A stretch of DNA of 16,258 bases, from contig WBXJ01000038.1 of NCBI GenBank assembly GCA_008933045.1, positions 1 to 16,258 of the forward strand. The letters are read 5' to 3'. The notes beneath the pieces were generated by a model. That model saw only the letters and a program-made list of their open reading frames with translations. It made no database searches and was not told where the DNA came from. Source of the stretch: Verrucomicrobiota bacterium (GTDB lineage: Bacteria; Verrucomicrobiota; Verrucomicrobiia; Limisphaerales; SXQI01). A program made the position numbers and the translations under genes. Positions 7,694-15,036 of the stretch are shown here, in pieces (positions within the stretch are counted from its first letter, which is position 1; every line of letters begins with the position of its first letter).

Positions 7694-10600
7694 ATGCCCG
7701 TTTCAGCGAACTATGTGAACGTTGCGTGGCTGGCGTTTCGTGCGGCAGTCTTCTGGTTAACTGTCGAATCGCTGCTCGCGGTTGACCAAAAATCAAATAA
7801 ATCCGTTGCTGAGGGGATGCGTTTGTTGCATTCCAATTGTCTTGGCTGCCACAATGCGGAGAAGCACAAGGCAAACTTGAACCTCAGTTCGCGGAGTTCG
7901 GCATTGCGTGGAGGTGAAAGTGGGGCGGCCATTGTTCCTGGAAAACCGGAGAAAAGCCTGCTGGTTCAGGCATTGGATGCTTCGGCGGATCCTCATATGC
8001 CCCCCAAAAAACAACTTTCAGACAAGGAGATGGATGCCTTTCGTCGTTGGGTTCAAGCGGGAGCCCTTTGGGACGAGAAAGCTCTCGAGCAAGCTCGCCA
8101 TCCTCGGGAAGTGACTCCTGGAGATGCTCCCGTTGGGTTTTCGCCGATTTACGCGATCAGCCTTAACGGGGATGGAACCCGTCTCGCCCTAGGGCGCGGT
8201 CGCGATATTGTAATTCATGACCTCGGGCAAACCAATCAACCCGTGGTCGCTCGCTGGATTGCTCACTCTGAGCAGGTTCGCTCGCTTGTTTGGAGCGCGG
8301 ATCAAAAAAACATTGCGAGCGGTTCCTTTCGAGAAATCTCGCTCTGGCAGGGTCATTCTGGCCAGCTTCTTTGGAAAATCAATTTCGGCATCGAGGATCG
8401 TGTGACAGCGATACGATTTACTCCCGACGGGCGCAGCGTCCTAGTGGCGGATGGTCGGTCGGGGCAGGGGGGGCGACTCACGCTTTTCAATTCAGGGACA
8501 GGACAGTTGTTGCAGCGATGGATGGCTCATGCGGACTCGATTCATGATGTGTCGATCAGCTCTGATGGACGACTCGCCGCCTCCGCTGGAGCGGACAAGA
8601 TTATCAAAGTATGGGAATTGGCAACTCACCAAGAGGTAAGTCGTATGGAAGGTCATTCTGCCGCAATTTATGGCGTTGCATTCAATCCTGGGGGGACCGA
8701 GTTGCTTTCTGTCGGTGCGGACAGGCAACTGCGGCTTTGGGACGTCAAGAATCGTGAGAGCGTAGTGACCATCGCCGATGGCAAGAATCCTTTCGTCTCC
8801 GTCTCTTGGATTGCTTCGGGATCCGCCTATGCGGCGGATGAGGACGGTGCCGTTTGGCGTTTCAAGGATTTCAAACGCCATAATGGCGAACAGTCTTCCG
8901 CGACGGCGGAGGAACGCGAACTCAAACGATTGCCCGTCGCTTTCCACGGGCTATCCACAAGTAATGACGGAAAAACCTTAGCTCTGGCCGCACAGAACGG
9001 CGATGCCTACATCATGGATCCGGAAGGCAAGTTGATCGCGACAATTCCAGCGCATGCGTCCCAGTATCAATCGAATACGTCATCCCCCAATCCTTCAAAG
9101 CCTGAAGTCAAGGTTAAGGCTGGCGCTGCAGTAGAGTTGCCACCTCCATCCTTCGTCGCGGATGTGCTTCCTGCTCTCGCAAAGGCCGGCTGCATGGCTG
9201 GTTCCTGCCACGCGAAGGCTGACGGTCAGAATGGTTTCAAGCTATCGGTCTTCAGTTATGATCCCGCTGCCGATTTCAAAGAAATTACCTATGAAGGACG
9301 CGGGCGCCGAGTTTTCCCTGCTGCCCCGGAGGAAAGTCTGCTTCTCCTCAAACCCACAGGCACCATCGAACATGGCGGTGGCGAACGTTTCGCCGTTGGA
9401 TCGGAAACGCATCAATTGTTGGTCCGTTGGATCCGTTCGGGCCTTCTTTATCAACGAGAGAATGAGCCGACGCTCGTCAGTTTGAGTGTGGTGCCTTCGG
9501 AAAAATCCTATCGTCGGAAGGAATCTACGCAACTCAAGGTAGAGGCAAATTTCAGCAATGGCACCCATCGCGACGTCACGCGATTGGTGGACTTTATTTC
9601 GAACGACAAGGAGTTGGTGCAAATCGATGAAAATGGAATCCTGCGCACGGGCATGATTCCGGGTGAAACCGTTGTCGTCGCGCGTTTCATGGGGCAAGTT
9701 GCGGCCTCACGAGTCACAATTCCAACCACACAGAAAATATCAGAAAAAAAATTCGCCGCTTTGCCGGTCAATAATTTTATCGATACCCAGGCGTTGGAGC
9801 ACTTCCGAAAGTTGGCAATTCTTCCATCCGGGCTTTGTTCCGATTCAGATTTCCTCCGCCGATCCTCACTGGATGCCATCGGCGCGCTCCCGAGTCCTGA
9901 GGAAACACGCGCATTCCTTGCCAACGCCGATCCACGCAAGCGCGAAAAATGGATCAACCACCTTCTGGAACATCCAAACTACGCAGATTTCTGGGCTAAT
10001 AAATGGGCCGATTTGCTTCGCCCGAACCCAGATCGAGTCGGGGTCAAAAGTGTTTATCTACTCGACCAATGGCTGAGGGAATCGTTCCGTCAGAACAAAC
10101 CCCACGACCAGTTTGTGCGCGATATTCTTGAGTCAGAGGGCAGCAACCATCGCGATGGTCCGGCTGTGGTTTACAGAGACCGCCGTGAACCTACCGAACT
10201 TACCACGATGTTCAGCCAGCTTTTCCTCGGCACAAGGATGGAATGTGCAAAATGCCACCATCATCCGAATGAAAAATGGGCCCAAGAGGATTTCTATCAA
10301 TTTGCGGCATTCTTCGGTCCCTTGAAACAAAAGGGTGCGGGTCTGTCTCCACCCATTTCCGCCGGCACAGAGACTTTTTATTTCGGAGGAAAGGGTCGCG
10401 TCAAACATCCCGTCACGGGCAAAGAACTCGAGCCGCGCACTCCGGATGGACCCTTAGTCCCATGGAACGAAAAGGAGGATCCCCGTCGCCAGTTGGTGGA
10501 TTGGTTGGTCGCGCCAGGGAATCCATTTTTTGCACGCGCCGCCGTGAATCGAGTCTGGTCTGCCTTTTTTGGTCGCGGTTTTGTCGAGCCTGTGGATGAT

Positions 10601-11254
10601 TTTCGTGTTTCTAATCCCATCGTCAACGAACCGTTGCTCCGAGCTTTGACCGAGGATTTTACTAAACACGGTTTCGATCAAAAACATTTGATTCGGACCA
10701 TACTTTCCTCGCGACTTTATCAACTCAGTTCGGAGCCCAATGAATCCAACCTGAATGACACTCGCAACTACTCACGCTCCTACCGTCGTCGCTTACCTGC
10801 TGAGGTCCTGCTCGATGCCGTGAATGACGTGACCGGTGTGCCTGATGAATTCAATGGCTCCCCCCCAGGCACGCGTGCGCTCCAGACTTGGAGTTATAAA
10901 GTTCCATCTCAATTCATGGATGCTTTCAATCGCCCCAATTCGAGCAGCGATTGCCCCTGCGAACGCGATGGACGCACCAGTGTCGTCCAATCACTCCACA
11001 TGATGAACGCGCAATCGTTGCAAGTGAAACTCACATCAAAGGATGGTCGCGTTAAAAAGCTTGCCGATGGCAAGTCTGAACCGACGGAGCTCGTCACTGA
11101 ACTGTATCTGGCCGCGTTCTCCCGATTCCCGACATCATCGGAAATCGCCTCAGCCTCTGCTGCCTATTCCATGAATGGAGCGACCCGCCAGTCCGCCACG
11201 GAAGATGTGCTTTGGGCATTGCTCAATTCACCTGAATTCGTATTTAATCATTGA
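7694..11254 (+). CDS. PSCyt1-WD40-BIG2-DUF1549-DUF1553 fusion cytochrome
   Basis: From ATG 7694 the product is 1186 residues. An in-frame TTG at 7649 would add 15 residues, but the later ATG puts the hydrophobic export segment (about 8-29) at the N-terminus and is preferred. Domains in order: planctomycete cytochrome C with CLGCH at 49-53; a WD40 beta-propeller (about 147-450) with recognisable LWD, VWEL and GHSAAIYGVAF blades; a second cysteine-histidine motif CMAGSCH at 500-506 (CX4CH, the spacing I know from this family's GCNAGTCH motif); a BIG2 immunoglobulin-like domain (about 596-678); DUF1549 (about 694-876) with a third motif CAKCHHHP at 851-858; and DUF1553 (about 929-1180; FFARAAVNRVW, RRLPAEVLLDAVNDVTG). 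It is the first gene of a three-gene operon with the DUF1501 gene 4 bp downstream, the usual partner of this family. Predicted periplasmic; substrate unknown. Confidence 0.93.
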   Translation: MPVSANYVNVAWLAFRAAVFWLTVESLLAVDQKSNKSVAEGMRLLHSNCLGCHNAEKHKANLNLSSRSSALRGGESGAAIVPGKPEKSLLVQALDASADPHMPPKKQLSDKEMDAFRRWVQAGALWDEKALEQARHPREVTPGDAPVGFSPIYAISLNGDGTRLALGRGRDIVIHDLGQTNQPVVARWIAHSEQVRSLVWSADQKNIASGSFREISLWQGHSGQLLWKINFGIEDRVTAIRFTPDGRSVLVADGRSGQGGRLTLFNSGTGQLLQRWMAHADSIHDVSISSDGRLAASAGADKIIKVWELATHQEVSRMEGHSAAIYGVAFNPGGTELLSVGADRQLRLWDVKNRESVVTIADGKNPFVSVSWIASGSAYAADEDGAVWRFKDFKRHNGEQSSATAEERELKRLPVAFHGLSTSNDGKTLALAAQNGDAYIMDPEGKLIATIPAHASQYQSNTSSPNPSKPEVKVKAGAAVELPPPSFVADVLPALAKAGCMAGSCHAKADGQNGFKLSVFSYDPAADFKEITYEGRGRRVFPAAPEESLLLLKPTGTIEHGGGERFAVGSETHQLLVRWIRSGLLYQRENEPTLVSLSVVPSEKSYRRKESTQLKVEANFSNGTHRDVTRLVDFISNDKELVQIDENGILRTGMIPGETVVVARFMGQVAASRVTIPTTQKISEKKFAALPVNNFIDTQALEHFRKLAILPSGLCSDSDFLRRSSLDAIGALPSPEETRAFLANADPRKREKWINHLLEHPNYADFWANKWADLLRPNPDRVGVKSVYLLDQWLRESFRQNKPHDQFVRDILESEGSNHRDGPAVVYRDRREPTELTTMFSQLFLGTRMECAKCHHHPNEKWAQEDFYQFAAFFGPLKQKGAGLSPPISAGTETFYFGGKGRVKHPVTGKELEPRTPDGPLVPWNEKEDPRRQLVDWLVAPGNPFFARAAVNRVWSAFFGRGFVEPVDDFRVSNPIVNEPLLRALTEDFTKHGFDQKHLIRTILSSRLYQLSSEPNESNLNDTRNYSRSYRRRLPAEVLLDAVNDVTGVPDEFNGSPPGTRALQTWSYKVPSQFMDAFNRPNSSSDCPCERDGRTSVVQSLHMMNAQSLQVKLTSKDGRVKKLADGKSEPTELVTELYLAAFSRFPTSSEIASASAAYSMNGATRQSATEDVLWALLNSPEFVFNH

Positions 11255-11258
11255 AGTC

Positions 11259-12596
11259 ATGAGCCGCGAACTCAAAAAAAACTGTGCGGGGCAATCCCGG
11301 AGGGATTTTATTCAACTTGGACTGGGTGGCATGATGGGTCTCGGCATGGCAGATCTTTTCCGACTCCAGGCCGCATTGACGCAGGCAAAAAAAACCACTT
11401 CAAAAAACGTTAACTGCATCCTCATTTGGCTGGATGGCGGTCCGTCTCACTACGAATCGTTTGATCCAAAACCGGATGCCCCTTCAGAAATTCGAGGAGA
11501 GTTCAAAAGCATTCCGACCAAGGTTCCGGGAATACATTTCAGCGAGGCCCTCCCAAAACTTGCTGCGATCGCGGATAAATTCACTGTCATCCGTTCTATC
11601 TGCCACAAGGATCCAAATCACGGTGGCGGCAACCATTACATGATGACTGGAATGCCGACGCCGGTGCCTGTTGCCTGCGGTGCCTACGTGACTTTTCATC
11701 CTTCGTTCGGCTCGATGGTTTCATACGATCGTGGGCTTCGCAATGGGATCCCGACCTACATGTCCATTCCGGAAGCTTCCCGTTCTGGGGGGCCAAATTT
11801 CCTCGGAGGTGAACACTCTCCCTTTGTGATTGACGGTTATCCCAACAACGCCAATTTCAAGGTGCGTGATGTGATTCTTCCTTCGGATATAAGCGAAGGA
11901 CGGGCATCCACCCGACTCCAACTTCGAAAATCGCTCGACCAGATGCGTCGTCATGAGGATCGCTTGGCTGCTGATCCTGCGGTCACCTTTGACAACTTTT
12001 ACACCCAAGCACTGAACCTCGTTGCCTCTCCCCAGGCGCAATCAGCTTTCGATATCAGCAAGGAAAACGAAAAAGTCCGCGAAACTTATGGTCGCAATGA
12101 CTTCGCGCAACGCCTGCTCATGGCTCGACGCCTTGTCGAGGTCGGCGTTAGTTTCGTCACGGTTTATTACGGTGGATGGGATCATCACGCAAAAATTTTC
12201 ACTGCATTCAAGGGAGATCATGTCAAGCGTTTGGATCAGGGAGTCTCCGCACTCATCACCGACCTTGATGAACGCGGTTTGTTGGATAACACCCTCGTGC
12301 TGATGCTCGGAGAATTTGGGCGCACCCCTAAAGTTAATAAAGATGCAGGGCGCGACCATTGGCCGGGAGCCATGTCTGTCTTGACTGCTGGGGCAGGGGT
12401 CCCGCGTGGCCATGTTATCGGCGCAACCGATCCCAAAGGCTATTACGCCTCTGAAAATGTTTATCGTCCTGAAGATTTTGCTGCCTCACTTTACACAAAG
12501 ATGGGAATCGACCACAGCCAGGTGCTTCACACAGCGACGGGTCGTCCCGTGCAATTGGTCAATAACGGACGCCTTATCAAGGAACTCTTCGCGTGA
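11259..12596 (+). CDS. DUF1501 family protein, Tat-exported
   Basis: The ATG at 11259 gives 445 residues and places a twin-arginine motif (S-R-R-D-F-I at 13-18) followed by a glycine/methionine-rich hydrophobic stretch near the N-terminus. An upstream in-frame ATG at 11175 lies inside the preceding gene and would bury the Tat signal, so it is rejected. DUF1501 belongs to the alkaline-phosphatase/sulfatase-like superfamily. Characteristic blocks are present: WLDGGPSHYESFDPK (from 57; D59 is a likely metal ligand), HGGGNHYMMTG, GGWDHH at 305-310, GEFGRTP at 351-357 and AGRDHWP at 363-369, supplying the Asp, Glu and His residues expected of a metal site. The start lies 4 bp after the stop of the PSCyt1/DUF1549/DUF1553 gene, and its own stop overlaps the next start. 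Families of this pair are proposed to act on sulfated or otherwise modified polymers, but no reaction is established. Tat export implies folding before secretion. Confidence 0.95.
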   Translation: MSRELKKNCAGQSRRDFIQLGLGGMMGLGMADLFRLQAALTQAKKTTSKNVNCILIWLDGGPSHYESFDPKPDAPSEIRGEFKSIPTKVPGIHFSEALPKLAAIADKFTVIRSICHKDPNHGGGNHYMMTGMPTPVPVACGAYVTFHPSFGSMVSYDRGLRNGIPTYMSIPEASRSGGPNFLGGEHSPFVIDGYPNNANFKVRDVILPSDISEGRASTRLQLRKSLDQMRRHEDRLAADPAVTFDNFYTQALNLVASPQAQSAFDISKENEKVRETYGRNDFAQRLLMARRLVEVGVSFVTVYYGGWDHHAKIFTAFKGDHVKRLDQGVSALITDLDERGLLDNTLVLMLGEFGRTPKVNKDAGRDHWPGAMSVLTAGAGVPRGHVIGATDPKGYYASENVYRPEDFAASLYTKMGIDHSQVLHTATGRPVQLVNNGRLIKELFA

Positions 12597-14056
12597 CCCG
12601 ACGCTGGCGCGTGTTATGGGTTTTGTTTTTTTTTCCGCTGGCGACTCTCGCCGCGATACCCGAGCTTGAAGCGATACACCCTGTCGGTGCCGCCCTCAAT
12701 ACGACCAATTCGGTTACTGTGTCCGGAAAATTTGATCCTTGGCCGCCACGAATCTGGATGAGTCGGCCTGGATTAGTTTTTCGATTTGATACTAATAAAA
12801 ACAAGGCGGACATCGTCGTGGCACCGGATGCTACTCCAGGCCCGATCCTACTCCGTGCCTATAATGAATCCGGCATTAGTGAGCCCCGATTTTTTGTCAT
12901 CGGCAGTGGCTCCGAAACCAACGACATAGAACCCAACAACGAATTTCTAAAACCGCAGCTCATCGCTGCTTTACCCGTCTCGATCAGTGGCCGTCTCGAC
13001 AAATCCGGAGATGTTGATTCTTTCGCCGTGGCATTAAAAAAAGGCAACCTTTTGGAGGCTCGGGTTGAGAGTCATCTACTGATGTCCAAGAGTGATGTCG
13101 TCCTTCGTCTTGTCACCACGAATGGATTGCAGCTCGCTTGGAACCACGATGGTGTGACATTAGATCCGCGGATAGTCTGGCAAGCCACGAACGACCAAAC
13201 TGTGGTCATTCAACTTTATGGTTTTGCCTTTCCTGCCAATTCTGAAATTCGCCTTGGAGGAGGCAACGAAGCCATTTACCGCCTTCACTTGGCATTGACC
13301 AATTCCCCTCCGGCATTTCTCGAATCGCCCTCGAATTCTCCAGTAACCTTGGCATCCACCACCCACGGTCGCATTTCCATACCGAACGAGGAGGACAGAT
13401 TCACCTTCACTTCACTAAAGGATCAGACTCTCGAATTCAGGATCGACTCAGCCAGCTTTGGTTCTCCTCTCGACGCTTGGATGAGAATATCCGATTCAGA
13501 AGGAAAGGAACTCGCTTTCAACGACGATTCCGAAGAATCCATCGATCCCCGACTTGAATTGAAAGCCTCTGCATCCAGCAATTACAACATCCTAATTGGA
13601 TCTGTAACCCATCGGGGCAGTGATGAACACCGGTATCATTTGAAAATCCGCGAGATTCAACCCACATATGAAGCCACGCTCGCCAGTAGTTCGGTGATTG
13701 TTACCAATGGAGGCACCAATCAGATTAAATTTAATCTCAAGCGATTGCGGGGTTACACGAATGAAATCGTTGCCCGTTTTGATTCTCTTCCTAGTGGCGT
13801 CAGCAGTATCCAAACCAATCTGCCATCAAAAGCGTCGGGTGAAGTTTCCATCCCCCTCATGGTCGCCACCAACGCCTCCCCATTCCAAGGTCCGATACGA
13901 TTGTTGCTGAACAATCAACCCGTAACGTTTCCACTCACCACCCGATCTGTAAACAACGGCGTCCCAGGAGGCTACACCGATCTCCTGATCGATCATCTTC
14001 CTCACCTCTGGCTGACGGTCCTCGATCCCATCACGACTACAAATGCATCGAAATGA
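12593..14056 (+). CDS. Secreted PPC-domain protein of the DUF1501 operon
   Basis: The gene uses a GTG start that overlaps the DUF1501 stop as GTGA (12593-12596), so translation is probably coupled. The 487-residue product has a short basic start and hydrophobic core (VLWVLFFFPLATLA) with likely cleavage near residue 20. Two bacterial pre-peptidase C-terminal (PPC) beta domains are recognisable. The first spans about 108-240, beginning EPNNE and containing GRLDKSGDVDSFAV. The second spans about 255-360, with HGRISIPNEEDRFTF and the SPLDAWMRISDSEGKELAFNDD block. A C-terminal immunoglobulin-like region follows and ends near LPHLWLTV. There is no peptidase domain, so the PPC units presumably serve binding or complex assembly. 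Proteins of this architecture regularly accompany PSCyt1/DUF1549 and DUF1501 genes. No terminator is seen after the stop. Function beyond a structural or binding partner is unknown. Confidence 0.88.
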   Translation: MTRRWRVLWVLFFFPLATLAAIPELEAIHPVGAALNTTNSVTVSGKFDPWPPRIWMSRPGLVFRFDTNKNKADIVVAPDATPGPILLRAYNESGISEPRFFVIGSGSETNDIEPNNEFLKPQLIAALPVSISGRLDKSGDVDSFAVALKKGNLLEARVESHLLMSKSDVVLRLVTTNGLQLAWNHDGVTLDPRIVWQATNDQTVVIQLYGFAFPANSEIRLGGGNEAIYRLHLALTNSPPAFLESPSNSPVTLASTTHGRISIPNEEDRFTFTSLKDQTLEFRIDSASFGSPLDAWMRISDSEGKELAFNDDSEESIDPRLELKASASSNYNILIGSVTHRGSDEHRYHLKIREIQPTYEATLASSSVIVTNGGTNQIKFNLKRLRGYTNEIVARFDSLPSGVSSIQTNLPSKASGEVSIPLMVATNASPFQGPIRLLLNNQPVTFPLTTRSVNNGVPGGYTDLLIDHLPHLWLTVLDPITTTNASK

Positions 14057-14097
14057 TACAATTATTATTTCACTTGAAACATCGCGACCTATCGCCA

Positions 14098-14240
14098 TTA
14101 CCAATTCACAGGGGCGGCTAGCACCTGTCCGAATCGGTTTTGTAAAACACTTCTCGATTTTTACAACCATACTCGTGAAGCAGTTTGGTTATCTTTACGT
14201 CGTAGCAGCAATACTCGGCGAGTTCCACCAATTTGCCTTC
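14098..14240 (-). pseudogene. C-terminal remnant of a probable DnaQ-like 3'-5' exonuclease/helicase-type gene
   Basis: Reading the minus strand from 14240, the translation gives GKLVELAEYCCYDVKITKLL and then HEYGCKNREVFYKTDSDR. The pattern GK(L)xx(I/L)xEYCxxDVxxTxxLxxYG is the last conserved block of RNase H-like DnaQ-type exonuclease domains, where the Asp of EYCxxDV is a metal ligand. The frame hits a stop at 14118-14120, but shifting by one base there continues as VLAAPVNW and then a stop at 14098-14100, a more natural C-terminus, so one base appears lost. The upstream part of the gene is missing: the fragment is cut where the IS5-family element begins at 14241, and no continuation is recognisable beyond 14710. 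The frame happens to stay open about 45 bases into the element end. The family assignment rests on about 45 residues and is moderate. Confidence 0.5.
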
Positions 14241-14256
14241 AGGGGACTTCCAAAAA
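14241..14256. repeat. Left terminal inverted repeat of the IS5-like element
   Basis: The sequence AGGGGACTTCCAAAAA matches the reverse complement of 14695-14710 at 15 of 16 positions; the single difference is A versus G at the 13th base. Similarity stops abruptly inside the element, as expected for insertion-sequence ends. Confidence 0.75.
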
Positions 14257-14361
14257 CCGAGCTTTTTGAAACGTGACGTTTGAAATTAAAATTTGAAAAA
14301 AAACCGACGGCAGTCTGCGGCTCGATGGAATGAACCGAGTGGTTCCGAGAAGAGTAGGCTT

Positions 14362-14662
14362 TATCTGGTATTGGGTGGCTTCGTCGGAGAGTTGGTAGAA
14401 ACGCTGGAGAACCAGAATCTTGCACAGAAACAAGCGGAATAGGCCGAACGACCCCGGGTCCTTTGGGTGCAACCGCCGGGAAAACCCGATCCAGCACGGG
14501 TTGGAAAATCTGCCAATCGATGACCGCGTTGAGCTGTTCCAACGGATCGCTTTGCTCTGAAATCTGGGACAAGCGTTCAGTCAGAGAGAAGAAGGAAAGT
14601 TCAGCGAGACGGATCAATTCAGGAATGCTGTCTTGGACGAAAACCCAGCCCTGCTTACTCAC
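14362..14662 (-). pseudogene. IS5-family transposase, frameshifted N-terminal fragment
   Basis: From the ATG at 14662 the minus strand encodes FFSLTERLSQISEQSDPLEQ and LNAVIDWQIFQPVLDRVF, then KGPG and RPIPLV, the typical N-terminal block of IS5-family transposases (usually ...DPL-x-x-LN-x-x-(I/V)-DW-x-x-F-x-P-x-L...KGPGGRPP-x-x-PVLMF). Near 14428 the frame shifts, and the following block CKILVLQRFYQLSDEATQYQ continues the same family motif (M-x-K-(I/V)-L-x-LQ-x-L-Y-x-LSD...QYQI) down to 14362. The family's next expected segment (DR-x-SF-x-RFLGL) and the whole DDE catalytic domain are absent. The sequence to the left (14257-14361) has only low-complexity, non-homologous reading frames. It cannot make active transposase. 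Confidence 0.8.
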
Positions 14663-14694
14663 TTTTTAGGCTGTCTTTTTTCAATCAATTAAGT

Positions 14695-14710
14695 TTCTGG
14701 AAGTCCCCTT
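14695..14710. repeat. Right terminal inverted repeat of the IS5-like element
   Basis: TTTCTGGAAGTCCCCT is the inverted partner of the repeat at 14241-14256 (15/16 identity). It lies just upstream of the transposase start, where the transposase promoter end of an insertion sequence is expected. Confidence 0.75.
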
Positions 14711-14822
14711 AACGTGCACTGGGCGAACAGTGATGGAGCAGTGGAAGAATTGTGAGATGGCATTAAACTTTCTCGAATTCTTCTGACACTTTGCCCGTTT
14801 GGCGACCTACTTAAGAGGAGAA

Positions 14823-14839
14823 TCGTTGATAATCAACGA
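14823..14839 (-). terminator. Small hairpin downstream of tRNA-Asn
   Basis: TCGTTGA-TAA-TCAACGA forms a perfect 7-bp stem with a 3-nt loop, 8 bases past the 3' end of the tRNA on its own strand. The following minus-strand bases (TTCTCCTCTT) are T-rich but not a clean T-tract, so it may be a weak terminator or a 3' processing/stability stem. Confidence 0.45.
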
Positions 14840-14847
14840 CTTAAAAT

Positions 14848-14922
14848 TGGCTCCAGAGGTAGGACTCGAACCTACAACCGATCGGTTAACAGCCGATTGC
14901 TCTACCATTGAGCTACTCTGGA
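14848..14922 (-). tRNA. tRNA-Asn (anticodon GTT)
   Basis: The minus strand folds into a complete cloverleaf: acceptor stem TCCAGAG with CTCTGGA, D arm GCTC-AATGGTA-GAGC, anticodon arm ATCGG-CTGTTAA-CCGAT with anticodon GTT, variable loop CGGTT, T arm GTAGG-TTCGAGT-CCTAC, discriminator G and an encoded CCA end. All stems pair without mismatch and the length is 72 nt plus CCA. It decodes AAC/AAU as asparagine. It stands alone, not in a tRNA cluster, between an insertion-sequence remnant and a divergent dehydrogenase gene. Confidence 0.97.
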
Positions 14923-14936
14923 ACTCAGGGGGGAAA

Positions 14937-14964
14937 AACTTAGCAGGACGTCAGGAATGGTCAA
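14937..14964 (-). promoter_or_regulatory. Probable promoter of the tRNA-Asn gene
   Basis: On the minus strand TTGACC (14959-14964, 5/6 match to the -35 consensus) is separated by 16 bp from TAAGTT (14937-14942, weak -10). The predicted start near 14930 leaves a leader of about 8 nt before the tRNA, a typical spacing. A C-rich stretch lies between the -10 and the gene. The -10 match is poor, so confidence is moderate. Confidence 0.4.
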
Positions 14965-15036
14965 CGGTTTTTTGCGATAGATTCGGTTCGTTTTTTTTTG
15001 TTTTGCTTACGGTGTGGAAGCCGTAGGGTCTGGGAA

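Larger units (their letters stand above)
14241..14710 (-). mobile_element. Internally deleted IS5-family insertion sequence remnant (about 470 bp)
   Basis: The element is bounded by near-perfect terminal inverted repeats and contains the frameshifted N-terminal half of an IS5-family transposase on the minus strand, whose start codon lies 32 bp inside the right end. Intact elements of this family are usually about 0.9-1.3 kb, so more than half of the coding sequence is gone, with the deletion junction near 14362. Bases flanking the GGGGACTTCC core are TCA on the left and TTA on the right, both fitting the TNA target of some IS5 subgroups but not identical, so a target duplication is uncertain. 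It interrupts a nuclease-like gene remnant at 14240. With both ends kept it could in principle be moved in trans by a related full copy. Confidence 0.7.

Noticed and set aside
11175..11258. Upstream ATG for DUF1501
   Set aside because: It lies within the preceding gene and would displace the twin-arginine signal from the N-terminus; ATG at 11259 follows the upstream stop by 4 bp.
14043..14276. Plus-strand 77-residue frame after the PPC gene
   Set aside because: No domain; it overlaps the antisense nuclease remnant and runs into the IS end, so it is treated as chance.
14799..15026. Plus-strand 75-residue frame with the peptide VGLEPTTDRLTADCSTIELL
   Set aside because: It is the antisense translation of the tRNA-Asn gene, a well-known spurious product.
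14982..15029. T-run followed by a TACGG...CCGTA hairpin as a terminator
   Set aside because: On the plus strand the T-run precedes the hairpin, and on the minus strand the hairpin is followed by A residues, so neither orientation gives a terminator.
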